From Rhodovulum kholense (GTDB lineage Bacteria; Pseudomonadota; Alphaproteobacteria; Rhodobacterales; Rhodobacteraceae), in NCBI RefSeq assembly GCF_003053725.1, contig NZ_QAYC01000004.1, positions 186,001 through 250,000 of the forward strand: a stretch of DNA of 64,000 bases. Direction: 5' to 3'. Shown here piece by piece: positions 53,277 through 63,633 of the stretch. Within the stretch, counting starts at the first letter, position 1. Each line of letters starts with the position of its first letter. Under the pieces are notes generated by a model, which saw nothing but the letters and a program-made list of their open reading frames with translations, was not told where the DNA came from and did not search any database. The translations under genes and the position numbers were made by a program.

Positions 53277-53776
53277 TGCGCCCAGGCGCCGGAGCTGGCG
53301 AGAAGCCGCGTCACCATCTCGTCGGCGAGAATCACCATCAGCCGCCGGTAGGCGTCCTGTTCTGCGGCGCGGGTCGCGACCGTGCTGCCGGTCGCCGAAT
53401 AGGCCGTGAAGGACGCGACCTCGCCCGACTGCACCACCTGCCCACTGTCGAGATCGCGCAACTGGAAGCTGACCCGCCCGGTGATGTTGTAGCGCGTGGT
53501 GTCCTGCGCGGCGGTGACGCCCAGGCCCTCGCTGTCGGTGTCGATGCCGTAGGCCAGCCGCCAGCGCGGCGCCTCGGCCCGGCCAAGCCGGGTCTCGAGC
53601 TCTTCGACCAGCATGAAGCCCACCACCGAGTCGGGCGCATCGACGGCAATCTTGCCGCGCAGCCCTTCGGCCGGGCCGCCGGTCCCGTAGACCGGGCGAA
53701 AGCCGCAGCCCGCCAGCGCGAGCCCCGCGGCGGTCAGCCCGGATATCAAAAAGGCGCGGCGGTCAGACGACGACAT
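53273..53776 (-). CDS. lptE: LPS-assembly lipoprotein LptE
   Basis: Outer-membrane lipoprotein that plugs LptD. 167 aa with a twin-Arg-like start ([23 protein letters not shown]) and lipobox LAGC, Cys24. The mature domain GFRPVYG is typical of LptE. The start lies 14 bases inside the end of leuS. Confidence 0.92.
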   Translation of the reverse strand: MSSSDRRAFLISGLTAAGLALAGCGFRPVYGTGGPAEGLRGKIAVDAPDSVVGFMLVEELETRLGRAEAPRWRLAYGIDTDSEGLGVTAAQDTTRYNITGRVSFQLRDLDSGQVVQSGEVASFTAYSATGSTVATRAAEQDAYRRLMVILADEMVTRLLASSGAWAQ

Positions 53777-56510
53777 TGACGATGCGGCCCGGGACGACGA
53801 TCAGCTTTTTCGGGGCGCCGCCATTCAGCGCCTTGATCACAGCATCGTCGGCAAGCACCAGCTTTTCAACCTCTTCCTTGGGCATGTCCTTGGCCACCTG
53901 GATCTCGGACCGGCGCTTGCCGTTGATCTGGATCGGCAGCGTCACCGTATCCTCGACCAGCATCGCCGGATCGGCCTTGGGCCAGGGCGCCTCGGCCACC
54001 AGCCCGGGATTGCCCAGCGCCTCCCAGACCTCTTCGGCCAGGTGCGGGGTCATGGGCGCCATCAGCTGCGCCATGACCGTCGCGGCCTCTCGTCGCGCGG
54101 CAAGGGAGGCCGTGGATTTGGCCAGGGTATTGGTAAAGGCGTAAAGTTTTGCCACCGAGGTATTGAAGCCGAAACTTTCGATACCCATTGTCACATCGTG
54201 GATGGTTTTGTGCAGGGCGCGGCGGAGGGCCAGGTCGTCTCCCCCCCTTTCGGCCGCGCCCGGACCGTTCGCATCGGCTGACGCCGTCGCTGGCGCCTCT
54301 TCCTCATAGGCCGCGATCCCGCCGCCGTTCAGCTCCTCGACAAGACCTTCGGCGATGCGCCAGACCCGGCCCAGATGCCGGAACGCCGCCTCGGCGCCCG
54401 CCGCCGTCCATTCGACATCGCGTTCGGGCGGGCTGTCGGACAGCACGAACCAGCGCGCGGTATCGGCCCCGAAGGCCTGGATGATGTTGACCGGATCGAC
54501 GACGTTCTTCTTCGATTTCGACATCTTGGCCGAGGGGATGATGTCGACCTGAGTTCTACCGAAGACGTCGATGTAGTCCCTAACCTGTTGAGGGTTGTTG
54601 GGATCACGGTCATCCTTTTCCATCTCTGATCGCAGAATTGCATATCGAGTGCCTTCGCGCTCTGCGATCACAACATCCTCGGGAAGATGATAGCAATCAA
54701 ACAGCCTGATCGCCGAGGAGCCATCGGGAGCGACGGTAGGCCTTTGACCAAGACTGCGGTAAATCTCGTGCGTGACCATGCCCTGGGTGAACAGCGCGTC
54801 GAAGGGCTCGATCGCCTTTTTCGGCAGGTGGCCGGTGATCTGCATCGCCCGGGCGAAGAAGCGCGAATAGAGCAGATGCAGGATCGCATGCTCGATCCCG
54901 CCGATATACTGGTCGACATTCATCCAGTAGTCGGCATCGGCCATCTGGGTCGGGGTGGCCGCATGGGGGGCTGTGAAGCGCGCGAAATACCAGGACGAAT
55001 CGACGAAGGTGTCCATCGTGTCGGTTTCGCGCTTCGCCGGTTTGCCGCAGGCCGGGCAGGCGCAATCGCGCCAGGTCGGGTGCCGGTTCAGCGGGTTGCC
55101 GGGCTGGTCGAAGGTCACGTCATCGGGCAGGCGGACCGGCAGGTTTTCCTTCTTCTCGGGCACCACGCCGCACTCGGGGCAATGCACCACCGGGATCGGG
55201 CAACCCCAGTAGCGTTGCCGCGACAGGCCCCAGTCGCGCAGGCGGAACTTGGTCACGCCCCGGCCGATGCCCTTCCCTTCGCAATGGCGAATCGCGGCCT
55301 CGATGGCCTCTTCGCCGCTGGCGATCTCGTCCCAGGCGAAGGCTTTCAGCCAGCGGACCTTTTCCGGCTTCGGCGGCACGAAAGCCTCGGTGCCGACCGG
55401 CGTGCCACCGTCCAGCGCCACGAAGGTGTCGATCACCGGAAGCCCGTATTTCCGCGCGAAATCGAGGTCGCGCTGGTCATGGGCCGGGCAGCCGAAGATG
55501 GCGCCGGTGCCGTAATCCATCAGGATGAAGTTGGCGATGTAGACCGGCAGTTCCCACGTCTCATCAAAGGGATGGCGCACGGTCAGCCCGGTGTCGAAGC
55601 CCTTCTTCTCGGCCTTTTCCAGCTCTTCTTCCGAGGTGCCCATGCGGCGGCACTCGGCGCAGAAGGAAGCGACCTCGGGGTTCTCGGCCTCAAGCGCCTT
55701 CGCCAGCGGGTGATCGGGCGAGATGCCCAGAAAGCTTGCGCCCATCAGCGTGTCGGGCCGGGTGGTATAGACCTCGACCCGGTCAAAGCCCGAAGGCGCC
55801 GCGACCAGATCGAAGCCCATCTGCAGCCCGCGGCTGCGGCCGATCCAGTTGCGCTGCATCAGCTTGACCTTCTCGGGCCAGTTGTCGAGCCCGTCCAGCG
55901 CCTCCAGCAGCTCCTCGGCGAAATCCGAGATCTTGAAGAACCATTGCGTCAGCTCGCGCCGTTCCACCGGCGCGCCCGACCGCCAGCCCTTGCCCTCGAT
56001 CACCTGCTCGTTGGCCAGCACGGTCATGTCGACCGGGTCCCAGTTCACGGTCGCGTTCTTGCGGTAGACCAGCCCCGCGCCCAGCATGTCGATGAACATC
56101 GCCTGTTGCTGGCCGTAATATTCCGGATCGCAGGTCGCGAATTCGCGCGACCAGTCGATGCTGAGGCCCAGCGGCTTCATCTGCGCGCGCATGTCAGCGA
56201 TGTTGCCATAGGTCCAGTCCTTCGGGTGGCCGCCCCGCTCCATCGCGGCGTTTTCGGCGGGCATCCCGAAGGCGTCCCAGCCCATCGGGTGCAACACGCT
56301 GAACCCGCAGGACATCTTGTAGCGCGCCACCACATCGCCCATCGTGTAGTTGCGCACATGACCCATGTGGATGCGCCCCGAGGGATAGGGGAACATCTCG
56401 AGCACGTAGTATTTCGGCCGGGCTTCGTCGCGGGTGGCGGCGAAGGTGCCGCCCGCCTCCCATGCGGATTGCCATTTCGGCTCGATCTCGGCTGGGGTGT
56501 AGCGCGCCAT
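53763..56510 (-). CDS. leuS: Leucyl-tRNA synthetase
   Basis: Class I synthetase, 915 aa, longer than the 860 of E. coli. HIGH motif as [11 protein letters not shown], editing domain with [15 protein letters not shown], zinc-type cysteines CPECG and CPACG, tRNA-Leu-specific region and KMSKSKKN. The insertion just before KMSKS (about 54540-54720) is long and has lower G+C (50-52% in three successive 60-base lines) than the rest of the gene. First gene of leuS-lptE-holA. Confidence 0.97.
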   Translation of the reverse strand: MARYTPAEIEPKWQSAWEAGGTFAATRDEARPKYYVLEMFPYPSGRIHMGHVRNYTMGDVVARYKMSCGFSVLHPMGWDAFGMPAENAAMERGGHPKDWTYGNIADMRAQMKPLGLSIDWSREFATCDPEYYGQQQAMFIDMLGAGLVYRKNATVNWDPVDMTVLANEQVIEGKGWRSGAPVERRELTQWFFKISDFAEELLEALDGLDNWPEKVKLMQRNWIGRSRGLQMGFDLVAAPSGFDRVEVYTTRPDTLMGASFLGISPDHPLAKALEAENPEVASFCAECRRMGTSEEELEKAEKKGFDTGLTVRHPFDETWELPVYIANFILMDYGTGAIFGCPAHDQRDLDFARKYGLPVIDTFVALDGGTPVGTEAFVPPKPEKVRWLKAFAWDEIASGEEAIEAAIRHCEGKGIGRGVTKFRLRDWGLSRQRYWGCPIPVVHCPECGVVPEKKENLPVRLPDDVTFDQPGNPLNRHPTWRDCACPACGKPAKRETDTMDTFVDSSWYFARFTAPHAATPTQMADADYWMNVDQYIGGIEHAILHLLYSRFFARAMQITGHLPKKAIEPFDALFTQGMVTHEIYRSLGQRPTVAPDGSSAIRLFDCYHLPEDVVIAEREGTRYAILRSEMEKDDRDPNNPQQVRDYIDVFGRTQVDIIPSAKMSKSKKNVVDPVNIIQAFGADTARWFVLSDSPPERDVEWTAAGAEAAFRHLGRVWRIAEGLVEELNGGGIAAYEEEAPATASADANGPGAAERGGDDLALRRALHKTIHDVTMGIESFGFNTSVAKLYAFTNTLAKSTASLAARREAATVMAQLMAPMTPHLAEEVWEALGNPGLVAEAPWPKADPAMLVEDTVTLPIQINGKRRSEIQVAKDMPKEEVEKLVLADDAVIKALNGGAPKKLIVVPGRIVNVVV

Positions 56511-56654
56511 GTCTTGCGGTCCTCGGTGCTTCGTTGCGGGCGGTCGGTGCGGGGTACGGCGATGTCAATAGTCGCGCAGGCGCAAGGCGTCCAGAGCCGC
56601 CTGCGCCGCGTGGCCGTATCAAGCCCGCACGTCCGGGCGGGCTTCGGGAGAAGG

Positions 56655-57170
56655 CTAGAGTCGGCTGTCGCGGACGCGAAGCTGGCGGGCGCGGGTCAGG
56701 ATCGCGTCCTCGACGGCGCGCACGGTTTCCTGGCTGACAGCGCCGCCCTTCGATTGCAGCGACACTTTCAGCGACCGCGCATCCAGCGCCGGGTCCTGCA
56801 CATAGACGGTGGCGCGGTAGGCCCGACCGCCGCCGGGCGGCGTGCCGTAATCGGTCGCGATCACGCCGGTAAAGGGATCGACCGACCGAATCGGCAGGAA
56901 GTTCAGCACTTCCAGCGAGGCCTGCCAGAGGTACTTGTTGACCTCGACCGTCACATTGGGGTCGTCGCTGTTGAACAGGTCCCAGACGGTCGATTTCGAG
57001 CGGCGCTCGCGCTCGACCTCGGCCATGGGGGTGTTCTGGTACTGCGCATCCAGGTTGGCCTGCCGCGCCTCGGGGTCCGAGCTGCCGCCGAACCATCCGC
57101 CGCCGCAGCCCGAAAGACCGGCCGTTGCCACGGCGATCAGCGCCACGCGCGAGAAGCTGGAAACGGTCAT
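56655..57170 (-). CDS. DUF3576 lipoprotein
   Basis: 171 aa from ATG 57170. Lipoprotein signal VALIAVATAGLSGCGGG with Cys22. Mature part carries the DUF3576 pattern: STVWDLFNSDDPNVTVEVNKYLW, LEVLNFLPIRSVDPFTGVIATDYG. Alphaproteobacterial, envelope-located, function unknown. Upstream of leuS on the same strand. Confidence 0.88.
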   Translation of the reverse strand: MTVSSFSRVALIAVATAGLSGCGGGWFGGSSDPEARQANLDAQYQNTPMAEVERERRSKSTVWDLFNSDDPNVTVEVNKYLWQASLEVLNFLPIRSVDPFTGVIATDYGTPPGGGRAYRATVYVQDPALDARSLKVSLQSKGGAVSQETVRAVEDAILTRARQLRVRDSRL

Positions 57171-57475
57171 TCTCACTATCCCCTTCGATCCTTTTCGGGT
57201 CTTTACCGGAGGCACGGAAAGCCGACAAGGTTTTTCCCTTTTCAAAGGCTCGTTTGCGCGCGCGTCCCGGAGCAAGGCCGACAGCGGGTGCGGCAGGCTG
57301 TCCCGCGGCCTGCCGGGGCAGGACCCGCTGTGTGGCATCGCTGCATCAATCGGGCGGAGCGTTCGCGGCCCCGGACCGTGTTCCTTGCAATTCAGGGGGG
57401 GAGGAGCGACACCACGAACATACTCAGTTCGGGGCTCCGGCCTGAGGTGCATCTAGAAACGAATGAGGGAAAACC
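57171..57475. promoter_or_regulatory. 305-base divergent region upstream of porin
   Basis: No gene. Must hold the porin promoter and a leader; the region just before the porin is AT-richer (GAATGAGGGAAAACC before the ATG) with a good GAGGG ribosome site. No clear operator repeats were found by eye. Confidence 0.5.
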
Positions 57476-58534
57476 ATGAAAAAGGTTCTCTTCGCGACCA
57501 CCGCGCTGGTTGCCTCGGCCGGCTTCGCTGCGGCTGACATCACCTTCTCGGGCTCGGCGGAAATGGGTATCGTCGGCGGCGGCAAAGACGCCCCGGGCGT
57601 CAGCACCTATGTCGGCAACACCCGTGACTCGAGCGTCGAATTCAACAACGACTTCACCCTGACGGTCGTCGGCTCGGGCCAGACCGACAGCGGCCTGTCC
57701 TTCGGGATCTCGGTCGACTTCTCGACCGACGCCGAGCCGAACGCAAACGGCAACGTGTCGCTCGACAACGAAGCCGTCTTCATCTCGGGCGACTTCGGCA
57801 CCCTGACCCTGGGTGAAATCGACGGCGCCGTCGACAAGCGCCTGACCGAAGCCCACAACGCTGTCGGCCAGTACAGCATCGGCGACGACGAAACGGTCCA
57901 CGCCGGCTACCAGGGTTCGTATGGCGACGGCGCCTACGACAACCAGATCCTGCGCTACGACTACACCTTCGGCGACTTCGGCTTCTCGGCGTCGATGGAA
58001 CTGAACGACGACAAAGGGACCACTCCCGCCACCGCTGACGACGCCGACAACGGCTACGCCCTGGCGATCAGCTACAACACCGACATGGGCGGCGTTGGCC
58101 TCGGCTTCGGCCTCGGCTACCAATACCTGGAAGCCGGCATCGGCGGCTGGGCTCCGGGCAACCTGAGCGACTATGGCTTCGCGGGCTGGGCTGCCGGCAC
58201 CGAAGTCGACATCATTGCCGCGACCGTGTCGGCCGACTTCAACAACGGCTTCAAAGCCGGGTTCGAATACTCGAACTACGATCCGAGCGGCGCTGGCAAC
58301 TCGGACGTCGATCACTACGCGATCGGCCTGGGCTACACCATGGACGCGCTGTCCGTGGGCGCCAGCTACGGCAAGTTCGACACCTCGGGCGACGATGCTG
58401 ACGGTTGGGCTCTGACCGCGGCCTACGATCTGGGCGGCGGTGCCGCGATCGTCGCCGGCTACAGCGACTCGGACGTCGACAACAACGACGGCGACTACGA
58501 GACCTACTCGCTCGGCGTTGCGATGTCCTTCTAA
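57476..58534 (+). CDS. Outer-membrane porin (Rhodobacter type)
   Basis: 352 aa. Signal peptide KKVLFATTALVASAGFAAA (cleavage before DITFSGS). Alternating beta-strand pattern throughout, many Gly/Asp/Asn turns, acidic overall, terminal Phe (LGVAMSF) as required for barrel insertion. Strand signatures such as FISGDFGTLTLGEIDGA and DNQILRYDYTFGDFGFSASM (loop L3 region) match gram-negative porins of the R. capsulatus/R. blasticus group. Codon usage is strongly biased to C/G-ending codons, as expected for an abundant protein. Confidence 0.95.
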   Translation: MKKVLFATTALVASAGFAAADITFSGSAEMGIVGGGKDAPGVSTYVGNTRDSSVEFNNDFTLTVVGSGQTDSGLSFGISVDFSTDAEPNANGNVSLDNEAVFISGDFGTLTLGEIDGAVDKRLTEAHNAVGQYSIGDDETVHAGYQGSYGDGAYDNQILRYDYTFGDFGFSASMELNDDKGTTPATADDADNGYALAISYNTDMGGVGLGFGLGYQYLEAGIGGWAPGNLSDYGFAGWAAGTEVDIIAATVSADFNNGFKAGFEYSNYDPSGAGNSDVDHYAIGLGYTMDALSVGASYGKFDTSGDDADGWALTAAYDLGGGAAIVAGYSDSDVDNNDGDYETYSLGVAMSF

Positions 58535-58557
58535 GTCCACCCGGACTTCGAATTGGG

Positions 58558-58585
58558 AAGAGCGGACCTTCGGGTCCGCTCTTTT
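58558..58585 (+). terminator. Porin terminator
   Basis: Perfect 11-bp stem AAGAGCGGACC/GGTCCGCTCTT with TTCG tetraloop and a TT tail. 24 bases after the porin stop. Confidence 0.93.
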
Positions 58586-58681
58586 CATTTGCGGGGAGGC
58601 GTTCGGCGCCCGGCGCGAAATCGACAAGGCGGCGGCGGCGTGCTACCCCGGCCTCGACACCGCCCCGGAAGGAGTTCGACC

Positions 58682-60850
58682 ATGCTGCCGCTGAGCCAGA
58701 CCGAGACGAAGCGCCGCTTCGACGAGGCGCAGCGCCTGCAGCGCGCGGGCCGGATCGAGGCGGCCGAAGCGGCCTATCGCGCGCTTCTCGACGGCCAGCC
58801 CGGACTGGCCGAGGCCGCGGTCCAGCTTGGCCGGATCGCTCTGGCACGCGGCGCCGCAGCCGAGGCCGCGGCCCGGTTCGAAACGGCGCGCAAGGCCCGG
58901 CCCGCCGAGGCCGCGATCTGGCAGATGGAGGCCGAGGCGCTGGCCCGGCTTGGCGATCCCGCCCGGACCACGCGCTTTCTGAAGGCCGCGCGCAAAGCGG
59001 GGCTGCCCGCGGCACTGCTCTCGACGCTCGAGGCCCGGCTTGCCCCCGCGAAAGGCGGCCCCCGCGCCCCGCTTGGGTCGGCGCCGCCGCAGGCGGCCGA
59101 GGCGGTGCTGGCCGCGTTGCGGGCGGGCCGCCCCGGCGAAGCCGAACGGCGCGCCGAGGCCTTGACCCGGGCGCATCCCGATTCGGCCGTGGCCTTTGCG
59201 CTGTTGGCCGCGGCTCAGACAGACCTGGGCAAGACCGCCGCCGCCCGTACGAGCTTCGAGGCGGGGCTGGCGCTGGCGCCCGACTACCCCGAATTGCGCG
59301 GAGGGCTCGGTCGGCTTCTGGTCCGGACCGGCGAAGTGGCGGCGGGCGTCCGGCACCTGGAGGCCGCACTGGTGCGCGCGCCGAAGAACCCGCTGACGCT
59401 GGCCGCGCTGGGCGAGGGGCTCGCCCGGCTCGGGCGGAAGGCCGAGGCCGAGGCGGCGCTTCGCCGGGCGGTAGCAGCCGAGCCCCGTTATCTCGACGGG
59501 CATCTGGCACTGGCGCATCTGCTGATGGAGACGGGCGACCCGGCGGCGGCCGAGACGGTCCTGGAGGCGGCGATCGACGCCGGGCATGACCGCGCCATCG
59601 TCCGTGTCCGTCTGGCCGAGGCGCAGGCCAAGCAGGGCCGGACCGACACCGCGCGGGAAAGCTATGACGCCGCGATTGCCACCGAGCCGGGCCTGGCGCT
59701 TGCCTACAGTCTGCGCGGCATGCTGCTGCAATCGTTGGGCGAGTTTGCCGCCGCCGAAGCCGATTTCCGGCAGGCCATCGCGCTGGAGCCCCGCAACGGC
59801 GAGCATTACCGGACCATGCTGGCCACGTACAAGGTGACGCCCGAAGATCCTCTGCTGGCCCAGATGGAGGCGCTGTTCGCCGATCCGGCGCTGGGCGATG
59901 AAAGCCGGATGCATCTGGGATTCGCGCTGTCGGCGGCGATGGAGCAGATCAAGGCGCATGACCGGGTCTTTGGCTATCTGAGGCCCGCCAACGACCTGAT
60001 GCGGGCGCGGCATCCCTATGACATCGCCGAACGCCGGGCCGAGATCGACGCGGTGATGGCCGCCTTCGAGGACACCGATTTTTCTGAGCGAAAAATCGAG
60101 GGCGCCGCGGAGTACGCGCCGATCTTCATCACCGGCATGCCCCGCTCGGGCACCACACTGGTCGAGCAGATCGTGGCCAGTCATTCGCGGGTCACGGGCG
60201 GCGGTGAAATCGCCTATGTGGCGGCCGAGACGATGAAGCTGCTGCAGGGGGCGGACGGATTGCGGCCGCTCGACCGGATCGGCGATGCCGAGATCGCGGC
60301 GCTGGGCCATCGCATCGAGACGGAGTTCCGGAGCCGGTTTCCGGGGTCGGATCTGGTGAGCGACAAGTCGATCCAGACCTATATGGTGGCCGGGCTGGTC
60401 CGGCTGGCGCTGCCCCGCGCGCGGATCGTGATCGTGCATCGCGATCCGCGCGACATCTGCCTGTCGATCTACAAGAACATGTTTGCCGAAGGCACGCACC
60501 GCTACGCGACGAACCTGCGCGATCTGGGGCTTTACTACCGGATGTTCCGCGAGATGATCGATTTCTGGCGCAGGAAGCTGCCCGGCGGTCTTTACGAAAT
60601 CCGCTATGAGGACCTGATCGCCGATCCCGAAACCCAGGCCCGGGCGCTGGTCGCGGCCTGCGGACTGGACTGGCAGGACAATTGCCTGAATTTCCACAAG
60701 ACCGAGCGCCGGGTTGCGACGCTGAGCCTCGCCCAGGTGCGGCAGCCGATCTATGCCACCTCGATGAAGGCCTGGCAGCGGCATGCCGACGAACTGGCCG
60801 AGCTGACGGAGGCGCTGGGCGATGCGATCGGAGACGACAATGGGGCTTGA
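58682..60850 (+). CDS. TPR-repeat sulfotransferase
   Basis: 722 aa from ATG 58682, preceded by GGAAGGAG. Residues 1-400 are TPR repeats (AYRALLDGQPGLAEAAVQLGRIA, SFEAGLALAPDYPELRGGLGRLL and similar). The C-terminal third is a sulfotransferase: the PAPS 5'-phosphosulfate loop MPRSGTTLVEQIVASH and the 3'-phosphate motif IVIVHRDPRDICLSIY. Acceptor unknown; such fusions are widespread in Rhodobacteraceae. Confidence 0.9.
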   Translation: MLPLSQTETKRRFDEAQRLQRAGRIEAAEAAYRALLDGQPGLAEAAVQLGRIALARGAAAEAAARFETARKARPAEAAIWQMEAEALARLGDPARTTRFLKAARKAGLPAALLSTLEARLAPAKGGPRAPLGSAPPQAAEAVLAALRAGRPGEAERRAEALTRAHPDSAVAFALLAAAQTDLGKTAAARTSFEAGLALAPDYPELRGGLGRLLVRTGEVAAGVRHLEAALVRAPKNPLTLAALGEGLARLGRKAEAEAALRRAVAAEPRYLDGHLALAHLLMETGDPAAAETVLEAAIDAGHDRAIVRVRLAEAQAKQGRTDTARESYDAAIATEPGLALAYSLRGMLLQSLGEFAAAEADFRQAIALEPRNGEHYRTMLATYKVTPEDPLLAQMEALFADPALGDESRMHLGFALSAAMEQIKAHDRVFGYLRPANDLMRARHPYDIAERRAEIDAVMAAFEDTDFSERKIEGAAEYAPIFITGMPRSGTTLVEQIVASHSRVTGGGEIAYVAAETMKLLQGADGLRPLDRIGDAEIAALGHRIETEFRSRFPGSDLVSDKSIQTYMVAGLVRLALPRARIVIVHRDPRDICLSIYKNMFAEGTHRYATNLRDLGLYYRMFREMIDFWRRKLPGGLYEIRYEDLIADPETQARALVAACGLDWQDNCLNFHKTERRVATLSLAQVRQPIYATSMKAWQRHADELAELTEALGDAIGDDNGA

Positions 60851-61493
60851 GGACATTCGCGCGCGGTTGGCGAACGCGGAACGGACGGCCGGGCGCGCAC
60901 CCGGGTCGGTGACGTTGATCGCCGTCTCGAAGGTGCAGCCGCTGGAGCGGGTCGAGGCGGTTCTGGAAGAGGGGCAGCGCATCTTCGGCGAGAACAAAGT
61001 GCAGGAAGCGGCGGGCAAGTGGCCAGCCTTCCGCGAGCGATTCGGAGAGGTCGAGCTGCACCTGATCGGTCCGCTGCAAAGCAACAAGTCGCGACAGGCG
61101 GTAGAGCTTTTCGATGCGATCCACTCGCTCGACCGGCCCAAGCTGGCCCGGCGTCTGGCCGATCACGCGCAGGAGCGGGGAGCCTGCCCGGATCTCTTCA
61201 TCCAGGTGAACACCGGGGAAGAGGTGCAGAAGGCCGGGGTGCTGCCCGCGGAGGTGGATGCCTTCATCGCGGAATGCCGGGGTATGGATCTGCCTGTGCG
61301 GGGGCTGATGTGCATTCCACCGGTCGAGGAAACGCCGTCCCTGCATTTCGCGCTTCTGGCGAAGATCGCGGCGCGGAACGGGCTGGCCGGTCTTTCCATG
61401 GGTATGAGCGACGATTTCGAGCAGGCCGTGGCGCTGGGGGCGACGCATGTGCGCGTCGGCAGCGCGATCTTCGGCACCCGCAGCTACGGCTGA
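60840..61493 (+). CDS. PLP homeostasis protein (YggS/PLPBP)
   Basis: 217 aa from ATG 60840, overlapping the sulfotransferase by 11 bases. PLP lysine in LIAVSKVQP, then FGENKVQEA, HLIGPLQSNKSR, LFIQVNTGEEVQKAG, LSMGMSDDFEQAVALGATHVRVGSAIFG in separate blocks. Single-domain fold-type III PLP carrier affecting B6 and amino acid homeostasis. Confidence 0.95.
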   Translation: MGLEDIRARLANAERTAGRAPGSVTLIAVSKVQPLERVEAVLEEGQRIFGENKVQEAAGKWPAFRERFGEVELHLIGPLQSNKSRQAVELFDAIHSLDRPKLARRLADHAQERGACPDLFIQVNTGEEVQKAGVLPAEVDAFIAECRGMDLPVRGLMCIPPVEETPSLHFALLAKIAARNGLAGLSMGMSDDFEQAVALGATHVRVGSAIFGTRSYG

Positions 61494-61603
61494 GCAGGCG
61501 CCCGATTTTTCTGCGAAAAATCGCACTCGGCGCGGTTTCGCACCGCTGCCCATCCTGTCCCGATCCTGGCGACGGGCGCATCGGTCGCTTGCTTCTGAAT
61601 CTA

Positions 61604-61635
61604 TGTTATACTATCACATATGATATAGTATAACA
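61604..61635. promoter_or_regulatory. Tandem Zur-like boxes
   Basis: A 32-base near-palindrome. Its halves each resemble a Zur box of the form ATGTTATA-N-TATAACAT: left ATGTTATACTATCACAT (one mismatch in the right arm) and right ATGATATAGTATAACAA. Located 13 bases before the COG0523 gene, so zinc-bound repressor would block it. Confidence 0.7.
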
Positions 61636-61647
61636 AACAGGTGCCGC

Positions 61648-62844
61648 ATGGCCGACCGCCTTCCCGTAACCGTCCTTTCCGGCTTTCTCGGCGCCGGAAA
61701 GACGACGCTGCTGACCCATGTGCTCAACAACCGAGAGGGGCGCCGGGTCGCGGTGATCGTCAACGACATGTCGGAGGTCAACATCGACGCCGATCTCGTC
61801 CGGGCCGGTGGCGCGCTGACCCGGGGCGAAGAGCGGCTGGTCGAGATGACCAATGGCTGCATCTGCTGCACGTTGCGCGACGACCTGCTGGTCGAGGTTC
61901 GGCGGCTGGCGGAAGAGGGCCGCTTCGATCACCTGCTGATCGAAAGCACCGGGGTGTCCGAGCCGCTGCCGGTCGCGGCCACATTCGAGTTTCGCGACGG
62001 CGAAGGCCGGTCTCTGTCGGACATTGCGCGGCTCGACACCATGGTCACTGTGGTCGATGCCGCCAACCTGCTTCGCGACTTCTCGTCTCGCGATTTCCTG
62101 GCCGACCGCGGTGAGGACCTCGGCGCTGAGGATGACCGCAGCCTGGTCGACCTTCTGACCGACCAGATCGAGTTTGCCGACGTGATCGTGCTGAACAAGG
62201 TCTCTGCCGCCTCGGCCATGGATCTGGCCGCCGCCCGGACGATCCTGCGTGCGCTGAACGCCGATGCCCGGATCGTCGAAACCGATTTCGGCCGCGTCGC
62301 GACGACCGACATCCTCGGCACCGGGCGGTTCAGCTTCGAGGCCGCCCACCGCCACCCGACCTGGGTCAAGGAGCTTTACGGCTTTGCCGATCACGTCCCG
62401 GAGGATGCGGAATACGGCATCACCAGCTTCGTCTACCGGACCGAGCGGCCGTTCGACCCGACCCGGCTGGCCACGTTCTTCGACACCCCGCTGCCGGGCG
62501 TGATCCGGGCAAAGGGGCATTTCTGGATCGCGACGCGGCCGCACTGGGCGGGCGAATTCTCGATGGCGGGTCCGATGGTCGAGGTGCGCGGGCTGGGGCT
62601 TTGGTGGGCGGCCGTGCCCGAGGCCCATTGGCCACCCGAAGAGCGCGCGCGCATGGCCGAACGCGTCGCCGGGGAATTCGGCGACCGTCGCCAGGAGCTG
62701 GTCTTCATCGGCACGCTCGGGACAATGAACCGTGCCCGTATCACGGCCATGCTCGACCGGTGCCTGGTGCCCGAGACGCGGTTCGAGCCCGAGGCCTGGG
62801 CGCGGCTGGCAGACCCGTTTCCGAATTGGGGTCACGGGGCGTGA
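61648..62844 (+). CDS. COG0523 family GTPase, probable zinc metallochaperone
   Basis: 398 aa. G3E GTPase with Walker [13 protein letters not shown], metal-binding CxCC in [13 protein letters not shown], Walker B region [15 protein letters not shown], and NKVSAAS guanine-recognition sequence; C-terminal CobW_C domain. The Zur-like operator places it with the zinc-starvation subgroup (YciC/ZigA/ZagA). Confidence 0.9.
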   Translation: MADRLPVTVLSGFLGAGKTTLLTHVLNNREGRRVAVIVNDMSEVNIDADLVRAGGALTRGEERLVEMTNGCICCTLRDDLLVEVRRLAEEGRFDHLLIESTGVSEPLPVAATFEFRDGEGRSLSDIARLDTMVTVVDAANLLRDFSSRDFLADRGEDLGAEDDRSLVDLLTDQIEFADVIVLNKVSAASAMDLAAARTILRALNADARIVETDFGRVATTDILGTGRFSFEAAHRHPTWVKELYGFADHVPEDAEYGITSFVYRTERPFDPTRLATFFDTPLPGVIRAKGHFWIATRPHWAGEFSMAGPMVEVRGLGLWWAAVPEAHWPPEERARMAERVAGEFGDRRQELVFIGTLGTMNRARITAMLDRCLVPETRFEPEAWARLADPFPNWGHGA

Positions 62845-62891
62845 CCGGCAACGCCCGAAGTTCGCTTCGGTCCCGGCGGCGGCTCTGCCCG

Positions 62892-63089
62892 ATGGCGGCG
62901 CATGACCGTCTGCCTGCCCCGGCCCGGGCCTGGGCGGCCCGGGCGGTGCTGCCCTGGAGCGCGGCCTCGGTCGCGCGGATCTGGGTCCGCGCGCTGGCCG
63001 AGACCGGGTCGGAAGCCGGAGCGCTGGCGCGTCTGGACGCGGCTGAACGGGCAACGCTCGACCGCGAAGCGGGCGCCCGGCGGCGCTGA
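62892..63089 (+). CDS. Small protein downstream of metallochaperone
   Basis: 65 aa from ATG 62892; an in-frame GTG 62841 overlapping the previous stop (GTGA) is an alternative and suggests coupling. Sequence AAHDRLPAPARAWAARAVLPWSAASVARIW then EAGALARLDAAERATLDRE is helical and basic. A similar short gene often follows COG0523 genes in Rhodobacteraceae, from general recollection only. Function unknown. Confidence 0.6.
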   Translation: MAAHDRLPAPARAWAARAVLPWSAASVARIWVRALAETGSEAGALARLDAAERATLDREAGARRR

Positions 63090-63159
63090 CCTCGCCCCTC
63101 GTTGTCGAGACTTCGTGATCCGGACCTGCTTGCCTCCGCCGGGCGAAACCTTATCCTCC

Positions 63160-63180
63160 TAATCATTAGCAGGGTAATTA
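63160..63180. promoter_or_regulatory. AT-rich MarR operator candidate
   Basis: TAATCATTA (63160-63168) and TAATTA (63175-63180) stand in GC-rich surroundings just before the marR start. MarR-type regulators commonly bind such palindromic AT-rich sites and repress themselves. Confidence 0.45.
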
Positions 63181-63195
63181 AAAGGCGATCCGGGG

Positions 63196-63633
63196 ATGCA
63201 GGCCGTTCAGAAGACGTTTCTGCCCGAGGTGTTCCGGCTGGTGCGGGGGATCCGCAAGCGGTTCAATGCGCGCGCCACCGCGCTTGACATGACCTATGCG
63301 CGGGCACAGGCGCTGGTCACCATCGCCGGTTGCGAGGGTCTGACCCAGGTAGAACTGGCCGAGCGGCTGGATATCCGGACGCCCTCGATGAACCGCACCC
63401 TCGATGCGCTCGAGGCGGCGGGTCTGGTCGAACGTCGCTTCTCGGCCGAGGACAAGCGGGTGCGCTGCCTCTATCTGACGGCGGACGCCCGTCGGCAGGC
63501 GCGAGATGTCACGGAGTTCACCGACGATCTGCGGCGTGAGGTCTATCGCGGCATCGATCCGGACGAGCTTGACCGGGCGCTGGCGACGATCCGCAAGATC
63601 CAGCGGAACCTCGATGCGATGGGCGTCCGATGA
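63196..63633 (+). CDS. MarR-family regulator
   Basis: 145 aa. Winged HTH: TYARAQALVTIAGCEGLTQVELAERLDIRTPSMNRTLDALEAAGLVERRFSAEDKRV read in successive blocks, including the wing DKRVRCLYLT. Its stop overlaps the start of the MFS gene as ATGA, so it is co-transcribed with and probably controls that exporter. Confidence 0.92.
   Translation: MQAVQKTFLPEVFRLVRGIRKRFNARATALDMTYARAQALVTIAGCEGLTQVELAERLDIRTPSMNRTLDALEAAGLVERRFSAEDKRVRCLYLTADARRQARDVTEFTDDLRREVYRGIDPDELDRALATIRKIQRNLDAMGVR

Noticed and set aside
54687-57479. A 930-codon plus-strand frame antisense to leuS and the DUF3576 gene
   Set aside because: It lies wholly opposite two well-supported genes and has no recognisable domain, which is typical of GC-rich antisense frames.
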